Of a DNA stretch of 64,000 bases, positions 24,766 to 32,322 are shown in pieces. The DNA lies in contig NZ_JAEPES010000006.1 in the NCBI RefSeq assembly GCF_016634425.1, positions 87,388 through 151,387 on the forward strand, written 5' to 3'. A model generated the notes under the pieces. That model was not told the origin of the DNA. It saw only the letters and a program-made list of their open reading frames with translations, and searched no databases. Numbering within the stretch: the first letter of the stretch is position 1; every line of letters starts with the position of its first letter. Both the position numbers and the translations under genes were made by a program. Origin of the DNA: Lacisediminihabitans changchengi. GTDB lineage: Bacteria > Actinomycetota > Actinomycetes > Actinomycetales > Microbacteriaceae.

Positions 24766-25070
24766 AAGCCGTCGACCGACGCCGCGTGCTGTACGCGGAG
24801 TTCACGGCACTCCCAGGCAAGCGAACGGAGGTCATGGCGCTCATCCAGGCCCTGCGCGATCGCGTGCACGCCGAACCCGGAAACCTCCTGTTCGAGATCA
24901 GCACGCGGACGGATCGGCCGGACGGGTTCTTCGTCTACGAGCAGTATCGGGATGCCGCGGCATTCGACTCTCACATCAACGCAGATTATGGGTCGAGGTT
25001 CAACGCCGAGCTCACCGCACTGATCGAGGAGGATCACAGCATTATCTCGTGGCTTGAACCGGTGTCGTGA
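24762..25070 (+). CDS. ABM-domain protein (putative quinol monooxygenase) inside the sugar operon
   Basis: 102 residues of the antibiotic-biosynthesis monooxygenase (YgiN-like) dimeric alpha-beta-barrel fold: LYAEFTALPGKRTEVMALIQ, HAEPGNLLFEISTRTDRPDGFFVYEQYRD, HINADYGSRF. Both ends overlap neighbours by 4 bp, so it is coupled to transporter and kinase. Some ABM proteins in sugar operons act in quinone or sulfosugar chemistry; the role here is unknown. Confidence 0.85.
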   Translation: MKAVDRRRVLYAEFTALPGKRTEVMALIQALRDRVHAEPGNLLFEISTRTDRPDGFFVYEQYRDAAAFDSHINADYGSRFNAELTALIEEDHSIISWLEPVS

Positions 25071-25996
25071 GTCCCCGCGTCCTGGTCGTGGGGGAGGCGC
25101 TCGTCGACCTAGTGCAGACCGCTGAAGCGACACAGGTACACGCGGGCGGTAGCCCTCTCAATGTGGCCTACGGTTTAGGGCGCCTCGGCGTGCCCACAGA
25201 GCTGCTCACCGAGTTCGGCGACGACGCATACGGAACACTTCTCGCTAGGCACCTCGGTGCAGCGAGCGTGGGTGTCGTGCGCCCCGCCGGCGGGCAGCGC
25301 GCGACCTCGTCGGCGACGGCGGTGATTGGAACCGACGGGGCCGCGCGTTACACCTTCGATGTCACTTCGGACCTCGGCCGGCAGCCGCTGACATCACGGG
25401 CGCCGTTCATCCACACGGGCTCTATCGCCGCGATGATTCAGCCGAGTGCTCGCTCGATTCTCGAGTTGTTCGCATCCACCGCGAATGACGCAGTCCTCAG
25501 TTACGACCCCAACATTCGCCCGGCTGTGATGGGCAAATGGTCGAAAGTCCGCCCAGCGGTCGACGAGTTGATTCGACACTCGCATGTGGTGAAGATGAGC
25601 GATGAGGATGCGGCCTGGCTGTTCCCCGACCTGCGACAGGAGGCGGTCATCGACCACGTCTTGTCGCTTGGCGCCTCGCTGGTGGCCCTCACGCTCGGCG
25701 CGCACGGCTGCGTCATTGCCTCGCCCGGCGCTCGGATACACCGGCCCGCCAAGCCCACCAAAGTCGTCGACACCGTTGGGGCAGGAGATGCTTTCATGTC
25801 CGCATTGCTGTTCGCCATCTCGAGCGAGGTGACCGTGACTCCTGGGTCGCTGGCATCCAGCTCAGCGGTCGCTCTTGCTTCGATTGCGGACACGGCGCTC
25901 GCCAGCGCGGCCCTCACTGTCGCGCGAGCCGGTGCGCTCCCTCCGACTCTGCATGAGCTGCTCGGCTCCTCCTCGTCCTTCACCTCGCAACGCTAG
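25067..25996 (+). CDS. PfkB family sugar kinase (fructokinase-like)
   Basis: 309-residue ribokinase-fold enzyme. The N-terminal sugar-binding motif is HAGGSPLNVAYGLGRLG (25-41) and the C-terminal anion-hole/catalytic motif DTVGAGDAF (near 240). YDPNIRP and the KMSDEDAAWL segment are typical of fructokinases. It phosphorylates the sugar delivered by frcBCA. The GTG start overlaps the ABM stop; it is the last gene of the operon. Confidence 0.9.
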   Translation: MSPRVLVVGEALVDLVQTAEATQVHAGGSPLNVAYGLGRLGVPTELLTEFGDDAYGTLLARHLGAASVGVVRPAGGQRATSSATAVIGTDGAARYTFDVTSDLGRQPLTSRAPFIHTGSIAAMIQPSARSILELFASTANDAVLSYDPNIRPAVMGKWSKVRPAVDELIRHSHVVKMSDEDAAWLFPDLRQEAVIDHVLSLGASLVALTLGAHGCVIASPGARIHRPAKPTKVVDTVGAGDAFMSALLFAISSEVTVTPGSLASSSAVALASIADTALASAALTVARAGALPPTLHELLGSSSSFTSQR

Positions 25997-26128
25997 GCCG
26001 GGTCCACAGCCATGTCTGGTTGGGCGTGCTGACGCAGCGGTAGACCTGTAGTTGCCTGCCGCTCATCGCGTCGTCGCCGTCAGGTCGAGCCGCGGTGAAC
26101 TTTATCGCCTCGAAGTATTGGGTGTTCT

Positions 26129-26447
26129 ATGACGATTGAAACCGCGCGGTTCCCACAGCTCGTGACTGCGGCGCCTGCGCCAGACGCACCACGGAGTGCC
26201 TCGCCGGAGGTGAGGGAGAAGCCGTCGTGCCGCCCGCTTTCGTGGGTGCTTCGTCACACCGTGATGATCGCGGGCGGGCTTCTTTTCGCAGCTGGGTCTC
26301 GTGAACACCTTCGTTCCGCTTCTCCTGCCGAAATTCCTCGCGACGGACGCGTTCTTCACATTCCTGATGGCGCAGTTCATCCGCGGAATCCCGAGGGACC
26401 CCGACGAAGCCGCCAGGATGGATGGAGATGGCTTCACGGTGATGTAG
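26129..26447 (+). pseudogene. Degraded CUT1 (MalG-type) sugar ABC permease
   Basis: The reading frame from ATG 26129 gives a plausible permease N-terminus ending WVLRHTVMIAGGLLF. About 26283 onward a different frame continues as permease: FFSQLGLVNTF, LLPKFLATDAFFTF, LMAQFIRGIPRDPDEAARMDG, then a stop at 26445-26447. The second part includes the EAA cytoplasmic loop (DEAARMDG). The central helices and the whole C-terminus are missing. So an internal deletion with frame change and a 3' truncation destroyed the gene. The 26448-26657 stretch that follows has no gene. Confidence 0.8.
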
Positions 26448-26553
26448 TCCGCTGCGTGGACGTGTGCCCGCCGGAGTCCACTATTAGCTCCGACAACAGT
26501 CGGATCGCCGTCCTTCTCGGTTCATTGGTGCAACGGTTCCCGACCGAGATCAC

Positions 26554-26569
26554 ACGAAATACGTTTCGT
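26554..26569. promoter_or_regulatory. Inverted repeat upstream of the M16-like gene
   Basis: ACGAAA-TACG-TTTCGT, a perfect 6-bp inverted repeat 88 bp before the start. Candidate operator, factor unknown. Confidence 0.3.
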
Positions 26570-26657
26570 CGTCGGCCAACTGCAGCCTGAATTTCGCGCC
26601 AGGGCTTCCTGGGGCGAATGCGATGTGAGGTTTCGTTGTTCTGGGAGACTTGCGATC

Positions 26658-28136
26658 ATGGCCACCTCTATCTCGCGCTCCTATCTCAATGGAGTGCAGA
26701 TATATCAGGCGGATCTGCCCGGTGTCTGCTGCGGAACGTTGGTGTTTGGCGTCGGCAAAAGGAATGAGCCGGCGACGCTGTCGGGGATCACTCATCTACT
26801 GGAACATCTCCTGCTTCGGCTTATTGAGCCGATCAGCATTGAGCACAGCGCCGTGGTTGGCGACAATTCGTTGACTGTCTATGCGTCGGGTTCCGCGAAT
26901 GAGGTGGGCCAATTCTTCAGTGACTTCACCCGGGCGGTTGGCCGTCTGGGGGAGATCACCGAACAGGATCTGAAGTTCGAGAAGCGAATCATCCGGATCG
27001 AGCATCCGAGCACCTTCGATGAACCCAGCGCTGGCCTGCTGACATATCGATACGGGTTGCACGGCGTCGGCATGGCCACCTTCGGGGCCCCATCCACGGT
27101 GGACATGAGCCGTCAGGAGGTCATCGACTGGGCAGCGCGATGGCTTCGGGCGGAAAACGCCTCGATGGCGTTCTCGCAGACGCTGCCGATAACGCTCGAT
27201 CTCTCCTTGCCTCGCGGACCGGTCGCCCGTGCCGAGCAGCCGAAAGCGTTGCTGGCAACTCCGGCGCTTGTAGCTTCGGCGAAGGATGGTGTGGCCCTGT
27301 CGCTGCTCGTGCCCCGCGACGACGCCGATCTCCTGCAGATCGCCCTTCAACACGAACTCTTTATGAGCTTGCGGCACCGTCGGGGTCTGATCTACGACGT
27401 CGGAACCTGGACGACGCCAGTGGACGGGGAGTTGTCCGAGCTGGTCTTCGTGCTCGACCCGGAGGACAAGCACATAGACACGACCGTCCGGGTGGTGTCG
27501 GACACGGTGAGGGAGATCGCCGCGACGGGGTTCGGTGCGGCAGCAACTGAGAGTGCGCGCATCCACGGGCGCGCGCAAGCGCAACGCACGTTCGCCAGTC
27601 TGAACTACCTCGACCGACTTGCTGAAGATGGCCTGCACGGGTGGTCGACCCGCTCGCCCGAGCAGAGCTTCGAAGAGGCCGCAGAAGTGACCTCGGAGCG
27701 ACTGACCGGCGTCCTTATCGGCAGCGCAGCCTCGGCGATCATCGCGTTCAACGATGGCACTTTTCTCAGCAAGAGGACTGTGAAAAGCCTTGCGCTACCG
27801 GTGACGTATCTCACCCCGTGGCAACCATTCGACGACGGCTTTGCGCCGCCCGCAGCCAGCGGCGCACAATCGACCTGGTGTGCCAAAGGTGAGAAGACAC
27901 GGCTGATTGTCACCGACACGGCTCTGTTCAGCATCGAAGTCGAGCGCACCCGCAGGATTCTGGTCGAAGACATTGTCATGGCTGGCGACCGCTCCTGCGG
28001 ATGCCTAACGCTTGTCGATTCCCGCGGCCGAAGCATCCAGTTCCAGGCCGACAACTGGAAGCGCCTTCCCAGCCTTAAGCGTCGACTAATAGAGATCCTC
28101 GATCCTGCATTGGTTCGAAGCTTCCCCAAGCACTAG
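26658..28136 (+). CDS. Orphan M16 (insulinase-like) metallopeptidase with PH-like C-terminal domain
   Basis: 492 residues from ATG at 26658 (GGGAG upstream). The inverted zinc motif HxxEH is intact as HLLEH (H46, E49, H50), and the third ligand is probably a Glu in FEKRIIRIEH (E108-E115). An M16 C-terminal-like half follows (ALQHELFMSLRHRRGLIYDVG near 225). The last ~75 residues (RLIVTDTALFSIEVERTRRILVEDIV ... SIQFQADNWKRL, quoted in parts) look like a small PH-like beta domain. There is no signal peptide or membrane segment, so it is cytoplasmic. No partner M16 subunit is encoded nearby. Substrate unknown; M16 proteins act in peptide maturation or turnover. Confidence 0.75.
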   Translation: MATSISRSYLNGVQIYQADLPGVCCGTLVFGVGKRNEPATLSGITHLLEHLLLRLIEPISIEHSAVVGDNSLTVYASGSANEVGQFFSDFTRAVGRLGEITEQDLKFEKRIIRIEHPSTFDEPSAGLLTYRYGLHGVGMATFGAPSTVDMSRQEVIDWAARWLRAENASMAFSQTLPITLDLSLPRGPVARAEQPKALLATPALVASAKDGVALSLLVPRDDADLLQIALQHELFMSLRHRRGLIYDVGTWTTPVDGELSELVFVLDPEDKHIDTTVRVVSDTVREIAATGFGAAATESARIHGRAQAQRTFASLNYLDRLAEDGLHGWSTRSPEQSFEEAAEVTSERLTGVLIGSAASAIIAFNDGTFLSKRTVKSLALPVTYLTPWQPFDDGFAPPAASGAQSTWCAKGEKTRLIVTDTALFSIEVERTRRILVEDIVMAGDRSCGCLTLVDSRGRSIQFQADNWKRLPSLKRRLIEILDPALVRSFPKH

Positions 28137-28188
28137 CCGCACGGGGGAGTGATGCCGGTCCCCGGGGCCGCGTGACGACCAGCTCGAG

Positions 28189-29187
28189 TTACGGCATGAC
28201 AACGACGAGCGACCCTGACGCCCGCCCCGCCCGCAGGTCGGAGAGAGCTCGATCGACTTTGTCGAATGGGTAGACGGTCACCTCGGGAACAAGGGCGAGA
28301 GTGTGGGCGATCCGCAGGAATGCGGCACCGTCGGCTCTGGTGTTCGCGGTCACGCTCCTCAGATCGCGTTCGTTGAACAGATCGTGGTCGTAATTCATGG
28401 CCGGAATGTCTGACATATGGATGCCAGCAGTCACCACCGTTCCTCCGCGTTTCGTGGCTGCAAGTGCCTGAGGAACGATCGGTCCCGCCGGCGCGAAGAT
28501 AATCGCGGAGTCCAGTGGTTCAGGAGGCGTCGCCTCCTCGCCGCCTACAAAGGCCGCACCCAGAGTGCGGGCGAGGTTCTGGTTGGCCTCTCCGCGAGTG
28601 ATCGCGAATATTCGGGCGCCGGCGGCTTGTGCGATCTGGGCGGTCAGGTGGGCGCTGGAACCGAACCCATAGAGCCCGAGGTTGCCGCCGGGGGGAAGCG
28701 CCGAGCGCTGAAGCGCCCGATATCCGATGATTCCGGCGCAGAGGAGCGGTGCCGTGGCGACAGGATCCGTCCCGTCCGCGAGGGAGTATGCAAAGGCCGC
28801 AGGAACCGTCAGGTATTCGGCGTATCCGCCGTCCGCATCCCACCCTGTGTAGGTAGAAAACGGACAGAGGTTCTCTCGCCCGGAGCGACACCATTCGCAG
28901 TCACCGCAGCTGCTCCGAAGCCACGCGGCGCCGACGAGATCCCCGACCGCCAGCGAGGTCACGCTAGAACCTATCGCTGACACCGTTCCGACTACTTGGT
29001 GGCCCGGGATCACCCGTGGGCGATGGACGGGTAGTTCGCCGTCCACGACGTGAAGGTCGGTTCGGCAGACACCGCAGGCGAGTACTTTGACTTGGACTTC
29101 GCCGGGCTCGGGGTCAGGCATTGGCACGGTGGAAAGTTCCACCGTGCCAGTGCCTAAATTGGACAGCCAGGCTCGCATGGTGGGCAT
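28189..29187 (-). CDS. Zinc-dependent alcohol dehydrogenase
   Basis: 332-residue MDR-family dehydrogenase. Catalytic zinc site in ACGVCRTDLH and PGHQVVG; the structural zinc cysteines are in SSCGDCEWCRSGRENLC. The Rossmann motif GLYGFGSSAHL replaces the usual GxGxxG with GFGSSA. ATG at 29187 starts 2 bp after the aldehyde dehydrogenase stop, so the two form one unit, oxidising an alcohol to acid through the aldehyde, or the reverse. The divergent promoter upstream carries Dos-type boxes. Confidence 0.9.
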   Translation of the reverse strand: MPTMRAWLSNLGTGTVELSTVPMPDPEPGEVQVKVLACGVCRTDLHVVDGELPVHRPRVIPGHQVVGTVSAIGSSVTSLAVGDLVGAAWLRSSCGDCEWCRSGRENLCPFSTYTGWDADGGYAEYLTVPAAFAYSLADGTDPVATAPLLCAGIIGYRALQRSALPPGGNLGLYGFGSSAHLTAQIAQAAGARIFAITRGEANQNLARTLGAAFVGGEEATPPEPLDSAIIFAPAGPIVPQALAATKRGGTVVTAGIHMSDIPAMNYDHDLFNERDLRSVTANTRADGAAFLRIAHTLALVPEVTVYPFDKVDRALSDLRAGRASGSLVVVMP

Positions 29188-29189
29188 TG

Positions 29190-30581
29190 TCAGAATGCGG
29201 CGCCGATGTCGACGACGTCGATGACCTTCTTGTTGATGAACTCCTGGATGCCGAGGTTCGTGAGTTCGTGACCGTAGCCGGAGTGCTTGATTCCGCCGAA
29301 AGGAATATCCGCCTTCACCATCGTGGGATGGTTCACGTACACCATCCCGGTGTCGATCTGGCGTGCCACCTTCTCGCCTTTGACGGTGTCTTTGGTGAAC
29401 ACGGAACCGCCGAGACCGAATGGCGAGTCGTTGGCGATCGCGATCGCGTCGGCCTCGTCCTTGGCACGGAGGACGATCGAGACCGGGCCGAAGAACTCTT
29501 CGTAGTAGGAGGGGTTCTTCGGGTTCATTCCGGTGAGAATCGTGGGCTGGAAGAACGCGCCCGTGCTCGGGGCCTTCTTTCCCAGCGTCTCGGCCGTCGC
29601 TCCGCCCGCAACCGCTTCTTCGACCTGGACGGCCAGTTTGTCGGCAGCTCCCTGGGATGAGAGCGGGGCCAGGGTAGTGGTGGAGACCATCGGGTCGCCC
29701 ATGACGAGGGCCGCGACGCCGGTGCGGTACTTGTCCATGAACTCGTCGAAGATCTCATCCACCACGATCAACCGCTTTGCTGAGACACACACCTGGCCCG
29801 CGTTCCAATGCCGGCCGAAAACTGCCCACTCAACGGTTTTATCCATGTCGGCGTCGGCGAGCACCACGAAGGCGTCAGATCCACCCAGCTCGAGGGTGCT
29901 CTTCTTGACCGCTTTGGCGGCGTATGCGGCGATGATGGCGCCGGCCTCCTCGCTGCCGGTGAGGGCGACTCCGCGAACCCTCGGGTCGTCGATCACGTAC
30001 TCCGTGAGGGCGTGTGGCAGATAGAGATTTTTGAACGCTCCCGCAGGAAGGCCCGCGCGTGCGAATAGATCATCGAACGCGGCCGCGGCCTGGGGCACAT
30101 TGCTGGCGTGCTTGAGGAGGATCGTGTTGCCCGCGAGTAGCTGTGGTCCGGCGACACGGACCACCTGGTAATAGGGGAAGTTCCAGGGCTCGACGGTGAG
30201 GAGCACTCCGAGCGGTTCCATGACGATCTCGACGGTGCCTTCCGCAGCCAGGGCTACGGGAACCTGTTCGGTTTCCAGTAGCGACCCGCCGTGATCGGCG
30301 TAGTACTGCAGGATGTCGGCCGAGAGCTCGACCTCTGCCTCAGCCTCGCTGATCACCTTTCCCATTTCGAGGGTCAGGAGCTCGGCGTAGTGACGTTTGT
30401 CGGCACGCAGCAGTTCGGCTGCCTTGGCGAGGACTGCGGTCCTTGTCGAGAACGGGGTCTCTCTCCACGTGAGGAAGGCGTCGTGAGCGGCCGTGATGGC
30501 AGCATCCACTTCCTGTTTCGTCGCATCGGGGAAGGTCGCGACGACCTTGTTCGTGTATGGGTTGATGGTCTGGTAGGTCAT
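29190..30581 (-). CDS. NAD(P)-dependent aldehyde (succinate-semialdehyde) dehydrogenase
   Basis: 463-residue ALDH. Catalytic Cys in GQVCVSAKR (near 260), general base Glu in LELGGSDAF (near 228), the cofactor-binding ALTGSEEAGAII and the C-terminal YYEEFFGPVSIVL are all present. The shortened length of ~460 and GQVC context fit the YneI/GabD2-type succinate-semialdehyde dehydrogenases, but the aldehyde substrate is open. First gene of the minus-strand pair with an alcohol dehydrogenase. Confidence 0.88.
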   Translation of the reverse strand: MTYQTINPYTNKVVATFPDATKQEVDAAITAAHDAFLTWRETPFSTRTAVLAKAAELLRADKRHYAELLTLEMGKVISEAEAEVELSADILQYYADHGGSLLETEQVPVALAAEGTVEIVMEPLGVLLTVEPWNFPYYQVVRVAGPQLLAGNTILLKHASNVPQAAAAFDDLFARAGLPAGAFKNLYLPHALTEYVIDDPRVRGVALTGSEEAGAIIAAYAAKAVKKSTLELGGSDAFVVLADADMDKTVEWAVFGRHWNAGQVCVSAKRLIVVDEIFDEFMDKYRTGVAALVMGDPMVSTTTLAPLSSQGAADKLAVQVEEAVAGGATAETLGKKAPSTGAFFQPTILTGMNPKNPSYYEEFFGPVSIVLRAKDEADAIAIANDSPFGLGGSVFTKDTVKGEKVARQIDTGMVYVNHPTMVKADIPFGGIKHSGYGHELTNLGIQEFINKKVIDVVDIGAAF

Positions 30582-30650
30582 GTCAGAAAACCTGTTTCCG
30601 CAGCGATGCTGCTGCCTAGACTTCGAGCCTCACACCGCCGCCCGGCCCCG

Positions 30651-30670
30651 GCCGGGACCTAAGGCCCGAA
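30651..30670. promoter_or_regulatory. DosR/DevR-like box 1
   Basis: GCCGGGACCTAAGGCCCGAA matches 16 of 20 positions of the mycobacterial consensus TTSGGGACTWWAGTCCCSAA, including GGGAC and CCCSAA. It lies in the 155-bp divergent region between the aldehyde dehydrogenase and pntAA. Confidence 0.6.
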
Positions 30671-30685
30671 CCGTTTCGATGATGA

Positions 30686-30705
30686 TCAGGGACCTAAGTC
30701 CTCAG
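30686..30705. promoter_or_regulatory. DosR/DevR-like box 2
   Basis: TCAGGGACCTAAGTCCTCAG matches 15 of 20 consensus positions and shares GGGACCTAAG with box 1, 35 bp away. Its centre is about 41 bp before the pntAA ATG, the usual activator position if that mRNA is leaderless. Confidence 0.6.
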
Positions 30706-30736
30706 CATCCCGTTCGGCCGGTGTTGGACTGCGTCT

Positions 30737-32002
30737 ATGACCTCCCCGGCTTCAACGGCACCACGCTCGATCACCGTGCCCTCCTCGACGCAACCGCACA
30801 CATCGGCCGATGACGGCCCGGCTCTGACCGTCGGCGTGCTGGCCGAGACCGCGGCGGGGGAACGGCGAGTAGCCCTCGACCCATCGGCCGCCGATCGTCT
30901 GACGAAGGCGGGCCGGGTCGTGTTGGTCGAATCCGGTGCGGGAACCGACGCAACGTTCGAGGATGCCGCATACACAGCGGCGGGCGCGATACTCACTCCG
31001 CGCACCCAGATCATCGCGAAGAGCACGATCATTCCGGTCATGCGTTTTCCCGACGCGGAACTCCTTAAAGCGCTGAGGTCGGGACAGGTGCTGATCGGCT
31101 TGATTGACCCGATGAATAACCTCACGGCAATCGCCGATCTCGCCACGAGAGGGGTGACCGTGGTCGCCCTCGAACTTCTCCCGCGAACCCTCAGCCGCGC
31201 CCAGTCGATGGATGCCTTGAGCTCCCAGTCGAGCGCGGCCGGTTATCGGGCGGGCATCGTGGCAGCTGCAGCATATGCCCGCTACCTCCCGATGATGATC
31301 ACGGCTGCCGGAACAGCGACGCCCGCGAAGGCCATCGTGATCGGCACCGGGGTCGCCGGACTCCAGGCGATTGGCACTCTGAAGCGTCTCGGCGCAGTAG
31401 TGACCGGCTACGACGTTCGTGCGGCCTCACGAGGGGAGGTCGAATCGCTCGGTGCGAAATTCCTTACCTCGTCGGTCGCTCAAGGCGCGGGTGCGGGAGG
31501 CTACGCCCGAGCGATGACGGATGCTGAAAAGAAGACGCAGCAGGGCGAACTCGCGAGGGCGCTCGTCGACTTCGACATCATCATCACCACCGCCAAGGTT
31601 CCCGGACGCACTCCACCGGAACTCGTCTCGGCCGCCACCCTGAAAAGCCTTCGTGCTGGCTCGGTCTGCGTCGACCTCGGTTCCAGCGACAAAGGTGGCA
31701 ACGTCTCAGGCTCGGTCGACGGCAAGACCACCGTCACTGCAGAGGGTGTCACCGTGATCGGCGCGGGCGAACTCGCATCCGGACTGCCGGCCTCGGCATC
31801 GCAGATGTATGCACGGAACGTGCTCGCTGTCATCGCGTCGCTCGCGCCAAAGAACGTCATTATGGTCGACCAGACCGACGAGGTCACCCAGAACGTCGTC
31901 GTGAGCTTCGACGGAGCGATCACCAACGCTTCTGTTCGGAACGCCCTGAAACTCGATCCGCTGCCCGGCGCCGCGGCCCCAGCGAAAGTGACAGCATCAT
32001 GA
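30737..32002 (+). CDS. pntAA: Proton-translocating NAD(P) transhydrogenase, alpha subunit part 1 (PntAA)
   Basis: 421 residues. The soluble NAD(H)-binding domain I of transhydrogenase: ETAAGERRVALDP (RRVA motif), GIVAAAAYARYLPMM, the Rossmann motif VIGTGVAGLQAIGTLKRLGA and the mobile-loop region TDAEKKTQQGELA. ATG at 30737 lacks a ribosome binding site and may be leaderless; the first ~30 residues are non-conserved, so a later start is possible. Followed by pntAB and pntB with ATGA overlaps. The enzyme uses the proton gradient to make NADPH from NADH, or runs in reverse as an electron valve. Confidence 0.92.
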   Translation: MTSPASTAPRSITVPSSTQPHTSADDGPALTVGVLAETAAGERRVALDPSAADRLTKAGRVVLVESGAGTDATFEDAAYTAAGAILTPRTQIIAKSTIIPVMRFPDAELLKALRSGQVLIGLIDPMNNLTAIADLATRGVTVVALELLPRTLSRAQSMDALSSQSSAAGYRAGIVAAAAYARYLPMMITAAGTATPAKAIVIGTGVAGLQAIGTLKRLGAVVTGYDVRAASRGEVESLGAKFLTSSVAQGAGAGGYARAMTDAEKKTQQGELARALVDFDIIITTAKVPGRTPPELVSAATLKSLRAGSVCVDLGSSDKGGNVSGSVDGKTTVTAEGVTVIGAGELASGLPASASQMYARNVLAVIASLAPKNVIMVDQTDEVTQNVVVSFDGAITNASVRNALKLDPLPGAAAPAKVTAS

Positions 32003-32322
32003 TCGAGACACTGTTCGGCAACCTCGCCATCTTCGTGCTGAGCCTCCTGGTGGGGGTCGAGGTCATCAGCAAGATCCCCTCGACGCTCCACACCCCGATG
32101 ATGTCGGCGGCGAACGCCATCCACGGCGTGGTCATCGCCGGCGCCATCGTGATCGCGTCCGTCGCGAACAGCCCGGCCGGGTACGTGCTCACCTTCACCG
32201 CTGGAGCGCTCGCCGCAGCGAACGTATTCGGGGGCTATGTCGTCACGGATCGGATGCTGCGGATGTTCACGCGGCCTCAGCCCACCGCCCCGACGGACGT
32301 TACCCAGAAAGACGCATCATGA
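31999..32322 (+). CDS. pntAB: NAD(P) transhydrogenase alpha subunit part 2 (PntAB)
   Basis: 107 residues with three to four membrane helices, part of the proton-conducting domain II. Typical sequence: LLVGVEVISKIPSTLHTPMMSAANAIHGVV. It is separate from PntAA, as in the three-subunit enzymes of actinobacteria and alphaproteobacteria. ATGA overlaps on both sides indicate tight coupling. Confidence 0.92.
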   Translation: MIETLFGNLAIFVLSLLVGVEVISKIPSTLHTPMMSAANAIHGVVIAGAIVIASVANSPAGYVLTFTAGALAAANVFGGYVVTDRMLRMFTRPQPTAPTDVTQKDAS

